The position numbers and the translations under genes are program-made. A stretch of DNA of 5,454 bases, from NCBI GenBank assembly GCA_024304875.1, contig JAMWZF010000197.1, positions 1 to 5,454 on the forward strand. The letters are read 5' to 3'. The notes beneath the pieces are model-generated. The model ran no database searches. It saw only the letters and a list, made by a program, of their open reading frames with translations, and was not told where the DNA came from. The number at the start of each line of letters is the position of its first letter. The first letter of the stretch is position 1. Shown one piece after another: positions 1 through 5,454 of this stretch. Source of the stretch: Paracoccaceae bacterium (GTDB taxonomy: Bacteria; Pseudomonadota; Alphaproteobacteria; Rhodobacterales; Rhodobacteraceae).

Positions 1-393
1 CGAATCGGGCGCCGGCGAGGAGCCGGTCCGGTCGAAGTAGGGCGGGTTCATCATCACGTGGGCGAAACTGCGCTGCCGCAGCCCGGCGGGGAGGTCGGCC
101 AGGTCGGCCTGAACCCCCTCGGCCAGGCCGTTGCGTCGGGCGAGGGCGGCGTAGGCCGGCTGGATCTCGATTCCGGTGACCGCGATGCCGGGCACCCGCG
201 CCATGAGGCAGGCCCCGGCCGCGCCCGCCCCGCAGCCGAGGTCGAGCACGCTGTCCCCGGCCTGCGCCGGGACGGCGGCGGCCAGCAGAACGGCGTCGAT
301 CCCGGACCGGAAGCCGGCCTTCGGCTGCCAGAGGTGGACCCGCCCGCCGAGGAAGGCGTCGCGGGTCAGGTCATTGGCCGAGGTCGATGTCAT
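1..393 (-). CDS. TrmN6-like SAM-dependent methyltransferase, N-terminal part (cut by left edge)
   Basis: I translated this from the minus strand: it starts at the ATG at 393 and stays open for 131 codons to the window edge. Residues 27-39 (GFRSGIDAVLLAA) match the opening signature of the COG4123/TrmN6 family. Residues 49-60 (VLDLGCGAGAAG) are the SAM-binding motif I, E76 in GIEIQP is the expected acidic residue after strand beta 2, and NPPY at 116-119 is the catalytic motif IV of amino-group N-methylases. E. coli TrmN6 methylates N6 of A37 in tRNA1(Val); the substrate here is inferred from the family only. Members are about 250 residues, so roughly the C-terminal half is missing. The start lies inside the end of the DUF2007 gene with no clear Shine-Dalgarno, which suggests translational coupling. 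An rRNA or protein N-methylase of the same fold cannot be excluded. Confidence 0.88.
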   Translation of the reverse strand, partial: MTSTSANDLTRDAFLGGRVHLWQPKAGFRSGIDAVLLAAAVPAQAGDSVLDLGCGAGAAGACLMARVPGIAVTGIEIQPAYAALARRNGLAEGVQADLADLPAGLRQRSFAHVMMNPPYFDRTGSSPAPDS

Positions 394-586
394 TGTCCCG
401 CATCGCCCGCACCGCCTGGGCGTGGTCGTCCCGCCGGACCATCAGCCGCCGCGGCAAGATGCCGATGGACCCTTCGAGGGCACTCATGTTTACGTCCAAT
501 TCGAAGGTCTCTATACCCTCCCCGTCCAGAAGCGCCTTGGCAAAGGCGAGGACGGTCGGGTCGTTGGTGCGAAGCAGTTCGAGCAT
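371..586 (-). CDS. DUF2007 family small protein (putative signal-transducing protein)
   Basis: This encodes a 71-residue protein beginning MLELLRTNDPTVLAFAKALL and ending DNDIDLGQ. The central stretch DVNMSALEGSIGILPRRLMV (residues 31-50) is typical of the small DUF2007 proteins of alphaproteobacteria, which have a ferredoxin-like, PII-like fold and no established function. I chose the ATG at 586 because the family starts right there, even though the frame stays open far upstream antisense to the polyprenyl synthase gene. No signal peptide or membrane segment is visible. The stop codon lies 23 bases inside the downstream methyltransferase gene, so the two are almost certainly one transcript. 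A poor Shine-Dalgarno (GAAG close to the ATG) leaves room for leaderless translation. The domain call is secure; any role in signalling is only the family label. Confidence 0.88.
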   Translation of the reverse strand: MLELLRTNDPTVLAFAKALLDGEGIETFELDVNMSALEGSIGILPRRLMVRRDDHAQAVRAMRDNDIDLGQ

Positions 587-592
587 GATCTT

Positions 593-622
593 CAGATAAG
601 GCCCCCCGGTGGGCGATGTCGA
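593..622 (-). promoter_or_regulatory. Weak candidate promoter for DUF2007-methyltransferase pair
   Basis: Read on the minus strand, TCGACA (617-622, five of six bases of TTGACA) is followed after 18 bases by TATCTG (593-598, three of six of TATAAT). The -10-like box ends six bases before the ATG at 586, so the transcript would begin at or next to the start codon. It fits the 54-base divergent gap, but such matches arise by chance and the -10 is poor. Confidence 0.25.
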
Positions 623-624
623 GC

Positions 625-630
625 AGGTGA
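625..630 (+). promoter_or_regulatory. Ribosome binding site of polyprenyl synthase gene
   Basis: AGGTGA is complementary to the 3' end of 16S rRNA (UCACCU) and ends ten bases before the ATG at 641. It supports that ATG over any start farther upstream in the open frame, which continues back to 176 across the DUF2007 and methylase genes. Confidence 0.6.
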
Positions 631-640
631 CGATATTCTC

Positions 641-1639
641 ATGTCTCTTGATGAAGCCGCGACGAAACCTCACGAACGCCTGGCCGGGATGCTGGCCGAT
701 GATCTGGAGGCCGTGGGCCGGCTGATCGCCGAGCGGATGGCCTCCGAGAACGCGCCGCGGATTCCCGAGGTGACCCGCCACCTCGTCGATGCGGGCGGCA
801 AGCGGCTCAGGCCCATGCTGACCCTCGCCGCGGCACGGATGTGCGGCTACGACGGCGAGGGGCACGTCAAGCTGGCCGCGACGGTGGAGTTCATCCACAC
901 CGCGACCCTGCTGCACGACGACGTGGTGGACGAGAGCGAACAGCGCCGGGGCCGACCGACGGCGAACCTGCTGTGGGACAACCAGTCGAGCGTGCTTGTC
1001 GGCGACTACCTTTTCGCCCGGTCGTTCCAGCTGATGGTCGAGACGGGGTCGCTTCGGGTGCTCGACATCCTCGCCAATGCCTCGGCCACGATTGCCGAGG
1101 GCGAGGTGCTGCAGCTGACCGCGGCGCGGGACATCCGGACGACGGAAGAGACCTACCTGAAGATCGTGCGCGGCAAGACCGCCGCCCTGTTCTCGGCCGC
1201 GGCCGAGGTGGGGGGCGTGATCGCCGGGCAGGACGAGGCCGTCACCCGCGCCCTCTTCGACTACGGCGACGCGCTCGGCATCGCGTTCCAGATCGCGGAC
1301 GACCTGCTGGACTACGGCGCGGGCGGCGAGATCGGCAAGAACATCGGCGACGATTTCCGCGAGCGGAAGCTGACCCTGCCGGTGATCAAGGCCATTGCCG
1401 TCGCCTCCGGGGACGAACGCCAGTTCTGGCTGCGCACCATCGGGCGGGGCGAGCAGGCGCCGAGCGATCTGCACGAGGCGCTGGACATCCTGCACCGCCA
1501 CGGCGCGCTGGCGGCGGCGCGGGACGACGCCCGGGGCTGGGCCGACAAGGCCAAGGCGGCGCTGAAGGTGCTGCCGGAGGGGGAGTTCCGCGAGGTGCTG
1601 ACCGACCTGGCCGACTACGTGGTGGCGCGGCTGGTGTGA
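641..1639 (+). CDS. ispB: Long-chain trans-polyprenyl diphosphate synthase (octa-/decaprenyl type)
   Basis: This 332-residue enzyme adds IPP units to an allylic diphosphate to make the ubiquinone side-chain precursor. It is cytosolic and its length is normal for the family. All landmarks are present: GGKRLRP (52-58), the first Asp-rich motif DDVVD (93-97) within LLHDDVVDES, GDYLFARSF (121-129), GKT (178-180), the second Asp-rich motif DDLLD (220-224) within FQIADDLLD, and GKNIGDDFRERKLTLP (232-247). The residue five places before the first Asp is Ala89, a small residue as expected in enzymes making long chains; a bulky aromatic there is typical of short-chain FPP synthases. Rhodobacteraceae mostly contain UQ-10, so decaprenyl (DdsA) is the likelier product, but chain length cannot be read from sequence. 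The gene stands alone, divergent from the DUF2007 gene and convergent with ispE. The ATG at 641 is preceded by an AGGTGA ribosome site. Confidence 0.95.
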   Translation: MSLDEAATKPHERLAGMLADDLEAVGRLIAERMASENAPRIPEVTRHLVDAGGKRLRPMLTLAAARMCGYDGEGHVKLAATVEFIHTATLLHDDVVDESEQRRGRPTANLLWDNQSSVLVGDYLFARSFQLMVETGSLRVLDILANASATIAEGEVLQLTAARDIRTTEETYLKIVRGKTAALFSAAAEVGGVIAGQDEAVTRALFDYGDALGIAFQIADDLLDYGAGGEIGKNIGDDFRERKLTLPVIKAIAVASGDERQFWLRTIGRGEQAPSDLHEALDILHRHGALAAARDDARGWADKAKAALKVLPEGEFREVLTDLADYVVARLV

Positions 1640-1662
1640 GGGAAAGCCGAGGCGGCTTTCCC
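1640..1662. terminator. Perfect hairpin I between convergent genes (candidate terminator)
   Basis: The arm GGGAAAGCCG (1640-1649) and its exact reverse complement CGGCTTTCCC (1653-1662) enclose the three-base loop AGG. The stem starts on the base right after the polyprenyl synthase stop codon. There is no T-tract on either strand, so it is either a U-poor terminator working in both directions or an mRNA 3'-end stabiliser. The structure is seen directly; the role is inferred from its place between convergent genes. Confidence 0.6.
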
Positions 1663-1663
1663 G

Positions 1664-1686
1664 GGGAAGTCCGATGCGGACTTCCC
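1664..1686. terminator. Perfect hairpin II between convergent genes (candidate terminator)
   Basis: The arm GGGAAGTCCG (1664-1673) and its exact reverse complement CGGACTTCCC (1677-1686) enclose the three-base loop ATG. It is one base (G1663) away from hairpin I, and its last base, 1686, is also the final base of the ispE stop codon TAG. In the ispE transcript it would form immediately at the stop. No T-tract follows on either strand. Its arms share eight of ten bases with those of hairpin I. Confidence 0.6.
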
Positions 1687-2576
1687 TACTGCAGCATCGG
1701 CGCAGGGACGACCCACCAGGACATCTCGGCCACCTGGATCGCGCGGGCGACCCGGCGGGCGTGGTCCATGTCCTTGACCAGGCCGATGCAGGTCCCGCCC
1801 GAGCCCGACATGCCGGCGAAGCGGACGAGGGACTGGCGCTTGAGCTTGTCCAGCACCTGCCCGATCCGAGGGGCGAAGCTCACCGCGGCCTCGGTCAGGT
1901 CGTTGCGCTGGCGGTTCAGCCAGGCGGCGAAGCCTTCGAAGTCCATGCCCTCGGGGATCTCCTCCATCGCCGGGTTCGACCGGGTCTTGAGTGCGGCAAA
2001 GACCTTGTCGGTCGGCACCTCGATACCCGGGTTCACCAGCACCATGGCGCAGTCCGGCAGCTTCGGCGCATAGGACAGCCGCTCGCCGATGCCGCGCATC
2101 CGCATCGCCTTGGGCTGGGCCATGCAGACCGGAACGTCGGCGCCGAGGGAGAGCGCCAGCGGGTCGGTGATCGCCACCTCTGGCACCTGCCAGAGACCGG
2201 CGAGAAGTTCGAGCACGGCCGCCGCGTCGGAAGAGCCCGAGCCGAGGCCGGCCGCGTGGGGCAGGGCCTTTTCCAGCGTCAGCGCGGCGCCGAGGTCCTG
2301 GCCGGACTTCTGGCGCAGGGCCTCGGCCGCCTGAATCACGAGGTTGCGGCTGTCGGCGGGCACGCCCATCGCGAAGGGTCCCGAAACCGACAGTGACAGG
2401 TCCGTCGCCGCCCGTGCGGTGATCGTGTCGCCGATGCCGGTGAAGACCACGAGGCTGTCGAGATCGTGGTATCCGCCGGCCCGCTGGCCGGTGACGTGCA
2501 GGGTCAGGTTGACCTTGGCGGGGGCGAGGACCTTGAGGATCTCGCCGGGGCGGAGGGGGGTATCAACCGTCTTCAT
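1686..2576 (-). CDS. ispE: 4-(cytidine 5'-diphospho)-2-C-methyl-D-erythritol kinase
   Basis: IspE phosphorylates CDP-methylerythritol with ATP in the MEP pathway to IPP and DMAPP; it is a cytosolic GHMP-family kinase. The 296-residue product shows APAKVNLTL (18-26, with the substrate-site Lys21 and Asn23), the glycine-rich ATP loop PHAAGLGSGSSDAAAVL (106-122), GADVPV (145-150) with the probable catalytic base Asp147, and the third GHMP motif GMSGSGGTCIGL (255-266). The ATG at 2576 lies inside the end of the TPR gene (14-base overlap) and has a strong GAGGTG ribosome site four bases upstream, so it is probably translated by coupling. With this start the N-terminus is about 11 residues longer than in E. 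coli IspE, and no ATG, GTG or TTG occurs between it and the APAK motif. The gene converges on the polyprenyl synthase gene across two hairpins. Confidence 0.96.
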   Translation of the reverse strand: MKTVDTPLRPGEILKVLAPAKVNLTLHVTGQRAGGYHDLDSLVVFTGIGDTITARAATDLSLSVSGPFAMGVPADSRNLVIQAAEALRQKSGQDLGAALTLEKALPHAAGLGSGSSDAAAVLELLAGLWQVPEVAITDPLALSLGADVPVCMAQPKAMRMRGIGERLSYAPKLPDCAMVLVNPGIEVPTDKVFAALKTRSNPAMEEIPEGMDFEGFAAWLNRQRNDLTEAAVSFAPRIGQVLDKLKRQSLVRFAGMSGSGGTCIGLVKDMDHARRVARAIQVAEMSWWVVPAPMLQ

Positions 2577-4269
2577 CGGCCACCTCGACCAGTGGGGCCT
2601 CGCCTTCGCGGGCGAGGACGGCGTCCAGGCCTTCGTCCAGCTTGGCGCGGATGCGGTCGGCGTCGACCTCCTCGAGGTCGAGGGACAGCGCGCGCTCCCA
2701 CTGGAAGCGGGCCTCGGTGGTGCGGCCCACGGACCAGAGCGCATCGCCGAGGTGGTCGTTGATGACCGCCTCCATCGGCTCAAGCTCCACCGCGTGTTCG
2801 AGATGTTCGACGGCCTTTTCGTACTGGCCCATGCGGAACAGGACCCAGCCGAGGCTGTCGACGATGGCGCCGTTGTCCGGGCGCTGGGCGACGGCCTCCT
2901 CGATCATCTGAAGCGCCTCGTCCATCTTCTCGCCCCGCTCGACCAGCGAATAGCCGAGGTAGTTGAGCACCTGAGGCTGACCGGGTTCGAGGTCGAGCGC
3001 GGCGCGGAAGTCGGCTTCGGCCCCTTCCCACAGCTCGAGCCGGTGCCGGGCGATGCCGCGCATGTAGTGGGTCAGCCAGCGCATCGGCTCGGCGTCGGGA
3101 AAGGACTCGAGGGCACGGGTATAGGCGGCTTCCGCCTCCTGCAGCCGGTCGGCCTCGCGCAGCATGTTGCCGAGCGCGACCTGCACCGCGGCCATGTCCG
3201 GGTGCGAGCGGGCGAGGGCCTGAAGCACCTCGACGGCGGCCTCGAGCCGGCCGTCCTCGCGCAGGACATCGGCGCGGCCCATCTCGGCGGTGGGGAAGGC
3301 CGGATTGTCCTGGTCGATCTGCCGGTAGGTCGCCTCGGCCATCTCGTAGCGGCCGATCCGCTCCAGCAGCTCGCCGGTGAGAAGGACGGTGTCGGCATCG
3401 GCCGGGCGCAGGGCGAGGGACGCGCGGGCGTAGACGAGAGTGTAGTCGTCGGGCGTCTCGCCCTCCAGCGCGCCGGCGACCGACAGGTAGGTCTCGGCCA
3501 GTCCGTCCAGCGCCGTGGGGGCCACGGTCATGGCGAGCTGCTCGCCCGCCTCGAGCCGGCGGCGCAGGTCCGCGACGGCGGCGTCCGGTTCCTCTCCGAA
3601 GACGGCGTCGATCAGGGCAATGGCGTCGCTGTTGCGGTCCAGACGGGACAGGATCTCGGCCTGCGCGAGGGTGGACCGGCGGGTCCGCTGCATCCCTTGC
3701 GTCGGCGGCAGGGCAAAGATCTCGTTCGCGCCTTCGAGGTCCCCGACCGAGGCCAGGGCCAGCGCCTTGTGGTAGAGGCCGAAAGCCCGCAGCCCGTCGG
3801 TCTCGATCACGGCGTCGAAGCTTTCGAGGGCGTCGGTCATCTGCCCTTCGCCCACCAGCGCCCAGGCCTGGGCGAGGCCGTCGACCAGGGGCCCGATCTC
3901 CTCTCCGGCCTCGATCCGCTCCTGCACCGCCTGCCAGTCGCCTGCGGCGGCGCCGTTCACCTGCCGGACGAGGTGCGCAAGCTGGCTCGGCACGCCGAGG
4001 CCGGTCAGCCGCTCGGCCGCCGGGGCCGCCTCCTCGAAGGCCCCGATGCCGATCTGGGCGGCGAGGTAGGAATCGAGGAGGACCGGGTTGTCGGGATCGC
4101 CCTGAAGCGCCTGCTCGAAGTACCGGCCGGCGGCGGCATAATCGAGCTGGCCGGCGGCGGCGCGGGCGGCGAGGTAGGCGCCGATATCCTCCTGCGCGCG
4201 CAAGGGCGCGGCGAGGGTCAGACCGGCGAATAGGGCGACAAGCGCGGGGCGCGCGAGACGGTTCTTCAT
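2563..4269 (-). CDS. Exported tetratricopeptide-repeat protein of unknown function
   Basis: The product has 568 residues. The first 25 form a Sec signal peptide: MKNRLAR positive start, hydrophobic core to about 21, and a likely cut after APLRA before QED, placing the protein in the periplasm. No lipobox cysteine is present. TPR-type helix pairs recur through the rest. The clearest are at about 397-430, 432-466 (NYLGYSLVERG), 467-499 (DSLGWVLFRMGQYEKAVEHL) and 500-533 (DHLGDALWSVGRTTEA), with further ones at about 40-73, 294-325, 326-358 and 360-392. Repeats at about 106-260 are degenerate. The C-terminal tail (residues 553-568) is acidic. TPR arrays bind other proteins, so a scaffold or envelope-assembly role is plausible, but no partner or reaction is shown. 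It is 99 bases downstream of the ETF-QO gene and overlaps ispE by 14 bases. The start is set by the signal peptide. Confidence 0.9.
   Translation of the reverse strand: MKNRLARPALVALFAGLTLAAPLRAQEDIGAYLAARAAAGQLDYAAAGRYFEQALQGDPDNPVLLDSYLAAQIGIGAFEEAAPAAERLTGLGVPSQLAHLVRQVNGAAAGDWQAVQERIEAGEEIGPLVDGLAQAWALVGEGQMTDALESFDAVIETDGLRAFGLYHKALALASVGDLEGANEIFALPPTQGMQRTRRSTLAQAEILSRLDRNSDAIALIDAVFGEEPDAAVADLRRRLEAGEQLAMTVAPTALDGLAETYLSVAGALEGETPDDYTLVYARASLALRPADADTVLLTGELLERIGRYEMAEATYRQIDQDNPAFPTAEMGRADVLREDGRLEAAVEVLQALARSHPDMAAVQVALGNMLREADRLQEAEAAYTRALESFPDAEPMRWLTHYMRGIARHRLELWEGAEADFRAALDLEPGQPQVLNYLGYSLVERGEKMDEALQMIEEAVAQRPDNGAIVDSLGWVLFRMGQYEKAVEHLEHAVELEPMEAVINDHLGDALWSVGRTTEARFQWERALSLDLEEVDADRIRAKLDEGLDAVLAREGEAPLVEVADEDG
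2581..2586 (-). promoter_or_regulatory. ispE: Ribosome binding site of ispE inside the TPR gene
   Basis: On the minus strand GAGGTG (2581-2586) pairs with CACCUC at the 16S rRNA 3' end and lies four bases before the ispE ATG at 2576. It encodes part of the last residues of the TPR protein and decides the ispE start. Confidence 0.65.
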
Positions 4270-4306
4270 GGCTGCGGGACCTGCTCTTGTTGGGCTGCCG
4301 GAGGGG

Positions 4307-4336
4307 AGCCTAGACTCGCCCCCGCCGGACTGTCCA
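4307..4336 (-). promoter_or_regulatory. Candidate sigma-70-like promoter for TPR-ispE
   Basis: On the minus strand TGGACA (4331-4336, five of six bases of TTGACA) is followed after 18 bases by TAGGCT (4307-4312, three of six of TATAAT). This would start a transcript near 4300, leaving an untranslated leader of about 30 bases before the TPR gene ATG at 4269. It sits in the 99-base gap after the ETF-QO gene, so the TPR-ispE pair could be transcribed independently. It is a motif match only, with a weak -10 box. The rest of the gap shows only a short palindrome (4357-4368, GCGGG-TT-CCCGC) just after the ETF-QO stop, too small to call a terminator. Confidence 0.33.
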
Positions 4337-4368
4337 CCGGCCCGCTCTCACAGATCGCGGGTTCCCGC

Positions 4369-5454
4369 TCACATGTTCGGGTAGTTCGGCCCGTCTCCGC
4401 CTTGCGGCACCGTCCAGACGATATTCTGGGTCGGATCCTTGATATCGCAGGTCTTGCAGTGGACGCAGTTCTGGAAGTTGATGACGAACTCCGGCTTGCC
4501 GTCCTTTTCCACGAATTCGTAAACGCCGGCCGGGCAGTAGCGGGCCGAGGGGCCGGCGTATTTCGGCAGGTTCACCTCGACCGGGACCTTGGGGTCCTTC
4601 AGCTTGAGGTGCGCCGGCTGGCTTTCCTCGTGGTTGGTGAACGAGAAGCTGACGTTTGTGAGCCGGTCAAAGGACAATTTGCCGTCGGGCTTGGGGTAGT
4701 CGATCGGCTTGAACTTGGATGCCTCGCCCGTGGCGGCGGCGTCGGACTTGCCGTGCTTCAGCGTGCCGAGGAGGGACAGGCCGAAGAGGTTGTTCGTCCA
4801 CATGTCGAACCCGCCGAGGCCGAGGGAGGCGGTGAGGCCATAGCGCGACCAGAGCGGTTTGACGTTCCGGACCCGTCTGAGGTCCTTGGCGATGGCCCCG
4901 GTCCGGACCGTGGTCTCGTAGGCGGTCAGCTCGTCGCCCGACCGGTCCGCCGCGATGGCTTCGGCAGCCGCGTCCGCCGCGGCGATACCCGACAGCATGG
5001 CGTTGTGGTTGCCCTTGATCCTCGGCACGTTGACCATCCCCGCCGCGCAGCCCAGCAGGGCGACGCCGGGGGCCACCAGCTTCGGCATCGACTGCCAGCC
5101 GCCCTCGGTGATCGCGCGGGCGCCATAGGCGATGCGTTTGCCCCCCTCCAGCAGCTCGGCCACCATCGGGTGATGCTTGAACCGCTGGAATTCCATGTAG
5201 GGGAAAAGGTGCGGGTTCTCGTAGTTCAGGTGGACGACGAAGCCGACGTAGACCTGGTTGTTGTCGAGGTGGTAGATGAAAGACCCGCCGCCGGCGTTGC
5301 CGTTCAGCGGCCAGCCCATCGTGTGGGTGACGGTGCCCTCGGCGTGCTTGGCGGGGTCGATCTCCCACAGCTCCTTCATGCCCAGGCCGTATTTCTGCGG
5401 CTCGACGCCCTCGTCGAGGCCGTACTTGGCGATCACCTGCTTGGAGAGGGAGCC
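4369..5454 (-). CDS. etfQO: Electron transfer flavoprotein-ubiquinone oxidoreductase, C-terminal part (cut by right edge)
   Basis: ETF-QO passes electrons from reduced ETF, fed by acyl-CoA and other dehydrogenases, through FAD and a 4Fe-4S cluster to ubiquinone at the inner membrane. The 361 residues here are in frame right to the edge. The family has about 550, so roughly 190 N-terminal residues, including the FAD GxGxxG motif, lie outside the window. GGWQSMPKL followed by GCAAGMVNVPRIKGNHNAM (fragment residues 118-153) matches the conserved quinone/FAD region of the human enzyme. The cluster ligands are all present: Cys307 in YCPAGVYEF and Cys330, Cys333, Cys336 in CVHCKTC. The end, GGDGPNYPNM, is typical of complete family members, so the stop at 4369 is genuine. 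An apparent GTG start at 5436 is an internal valine, since the conserved reading GSLSKQVI continues upstream of it. Confidence 0.96.
   Translation of the reverse strand, partial: GSLSKQVIAKYGLDEGVEPQKYGLGMKELWEIDPAKHAEGTVTHTMGWPLNGNAGGGSFIYHLDNNQVYVGFVVHLNYENPHLFPYMEFQRFKHHPMVAELLEGGKRIAYGARAITEGGWQSMPKLVAPGVALLGCAAGMVNVPRIKGNHNAMLSGIAAADAAAEAIAADRSGDELTAYETTVRTGAIAKDLRRVRNVKPLWSRYGLTASLGLGGFDMWTNNLFGLSLLGTLKHGKSDAAATGEASKFKPIDYPKPDGKLSFDRLTNVSFSFTNHEESQPAHLKLKDPKVPVEVNLPKYAGPSARYCPAGVYEFVEKDGKPEFVINFQNCVHCKTCDIKDPTQNIVWTVPQGGDGPNYPNM

Noticed and set aside
176..640. Upstream in-frame extension of the polyprenyl synthase, open back to an ATG at 176
   Set aside because: The extension runs antisense over the DUF2007 and methylase genes, is low-complexity Pro/Arg/Ala-rich, and the family begins at the ATG at 641, which has its own AGGTGA site.
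540..640. A promoter for the polyprenyl synthase gene in or just before the divergent gap
   Set aside because: TTGGTG (564-569) and GATAAG (595-600) are 25 bases apart, far from the 16-18 needed, and I found no better pair. The promoter may lie within the DUF2007 gene but cannot be located by eye.
587..1501. Extension of the DUF2007 frame upstream on the minus strand through the polyprenyl synthase gene (376 codons in all)
   Set aside because: Only the last 71 residues match a known family. The rest is opposite a gene with every catalytic motif intact, so the openness is a composition effect.
1674..2396. A 240-codon plus-strand open frame opposite ispE, beginning in hairpin II
   Set aside because: The minus-strand reading is an unambiguous GHMP kinase. 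The plus frame is His/Gly/Arg-rich with no domain or ribosome site.
2577..2783. Longer IspE start at 2783
   Set aside because: The added stretch is an out-of-frame reading of the TPR gene (Ser/Thr/Pro/Arg-rich) and unlike any IspE, whereas the ATG at 2576 has a strong GAGGTG site.
2344..4233. A 629-codon open frame on the plus strand opposite the TPR gene and the start of ispE
   Set aside because: It is the mirror of a GC-rich coding gene, in which strong third-position G/C bias removes stop codons on the opposite strand. Its product is a Gly/Val/Leu/Arg-rich sequence with no recognisable domain, while the minus-strand reading has a signal peptide and TPR repeats.
4357..4368. Short palindrome GCGGG-TT-CCCGC after the ETF-QO stop as a terminator
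   Set aside because: The loop would be two bases, or four with only a 4-bp stem, and no T-tract follows on the minus strand. It is too weak to call.
4667..5368. A 233-codon second minus-strand frame within the ETF-QO gene
   Set aside because: It is an Arg/Gly/His-rich shadow of the ETF-QO reading, which carries the conserved quinone region and all four cluster cysteines.

Overview
The window is high-GC chromosomal DNA (GC strongly dominant at third codon positions) from an alphaproteobacterium, most likely a Rhodobacterales/Rhodobacteraceae member. This rests on the close family resemblance of the proteins (DUF2007 protein, TrmN6-like methylase, long-chain polyprenyl synthase, IspE, ETF-ubiquinone oxidoreductase) and on a gene order that I recall as usual in that group. 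No genus can be named from the sequence alone. I see no mobile element, CRISPR array, tRNA, rRNA or prophage gene.

Layout from left to right. Positions 1-393 (minus) hold the N-terminal half of a SAM-dependent, TrmN6-like methyltransferase that runs off the left edge. Positions 371-586 (minus) hold a small DUF2007 protein that overlaps the start of the methylase by 23 bases. A 54-base divergent gap follows. Positions 641-1639 (plus) encode a long-chain trans-polyprenyl diphosphate synthase (IspB/DdsA type). A 46-base convergent gap, filled by two perfect tandem hairpins, separates it from ispE (1686-2576, minus). ispE overlaps by 14 bases the end of a large exported TPR-repeat protein (2563-4269, minus). 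A 99-base gap with a weak promoter candidate precedes the C-terminal two thirds of electron transfer flavoprotein-ubiquinone oxidoreductase (4369-5454, minus), which enters from the right edge.

Functionally, three of the six genes touch quinone or isoprenoid metabolism. IspE makes a MEP-pathway intermediate on the way to IPP/DMAPP. The polyprenyl synthase turns these C5 units into the ubiquinone side chain. ETF-QO uses the finished ubiquinone as electron acceptor for fatty-acid and amino-acid oxidation. Whether this neighbourhood is functional or merely conserved synteny cannot be told from one window. The TPR protein and the DUF2007 protein have no assigned function.

The region is ordinary core genome and I did not find a convincing new system. 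The best leftovers are the paired hairpins between the convergent genes, the uncharacterised exported TPR protein placed between two quinone/isoprenoid genes, and a possible leaderless start for the DUF2007 gene.
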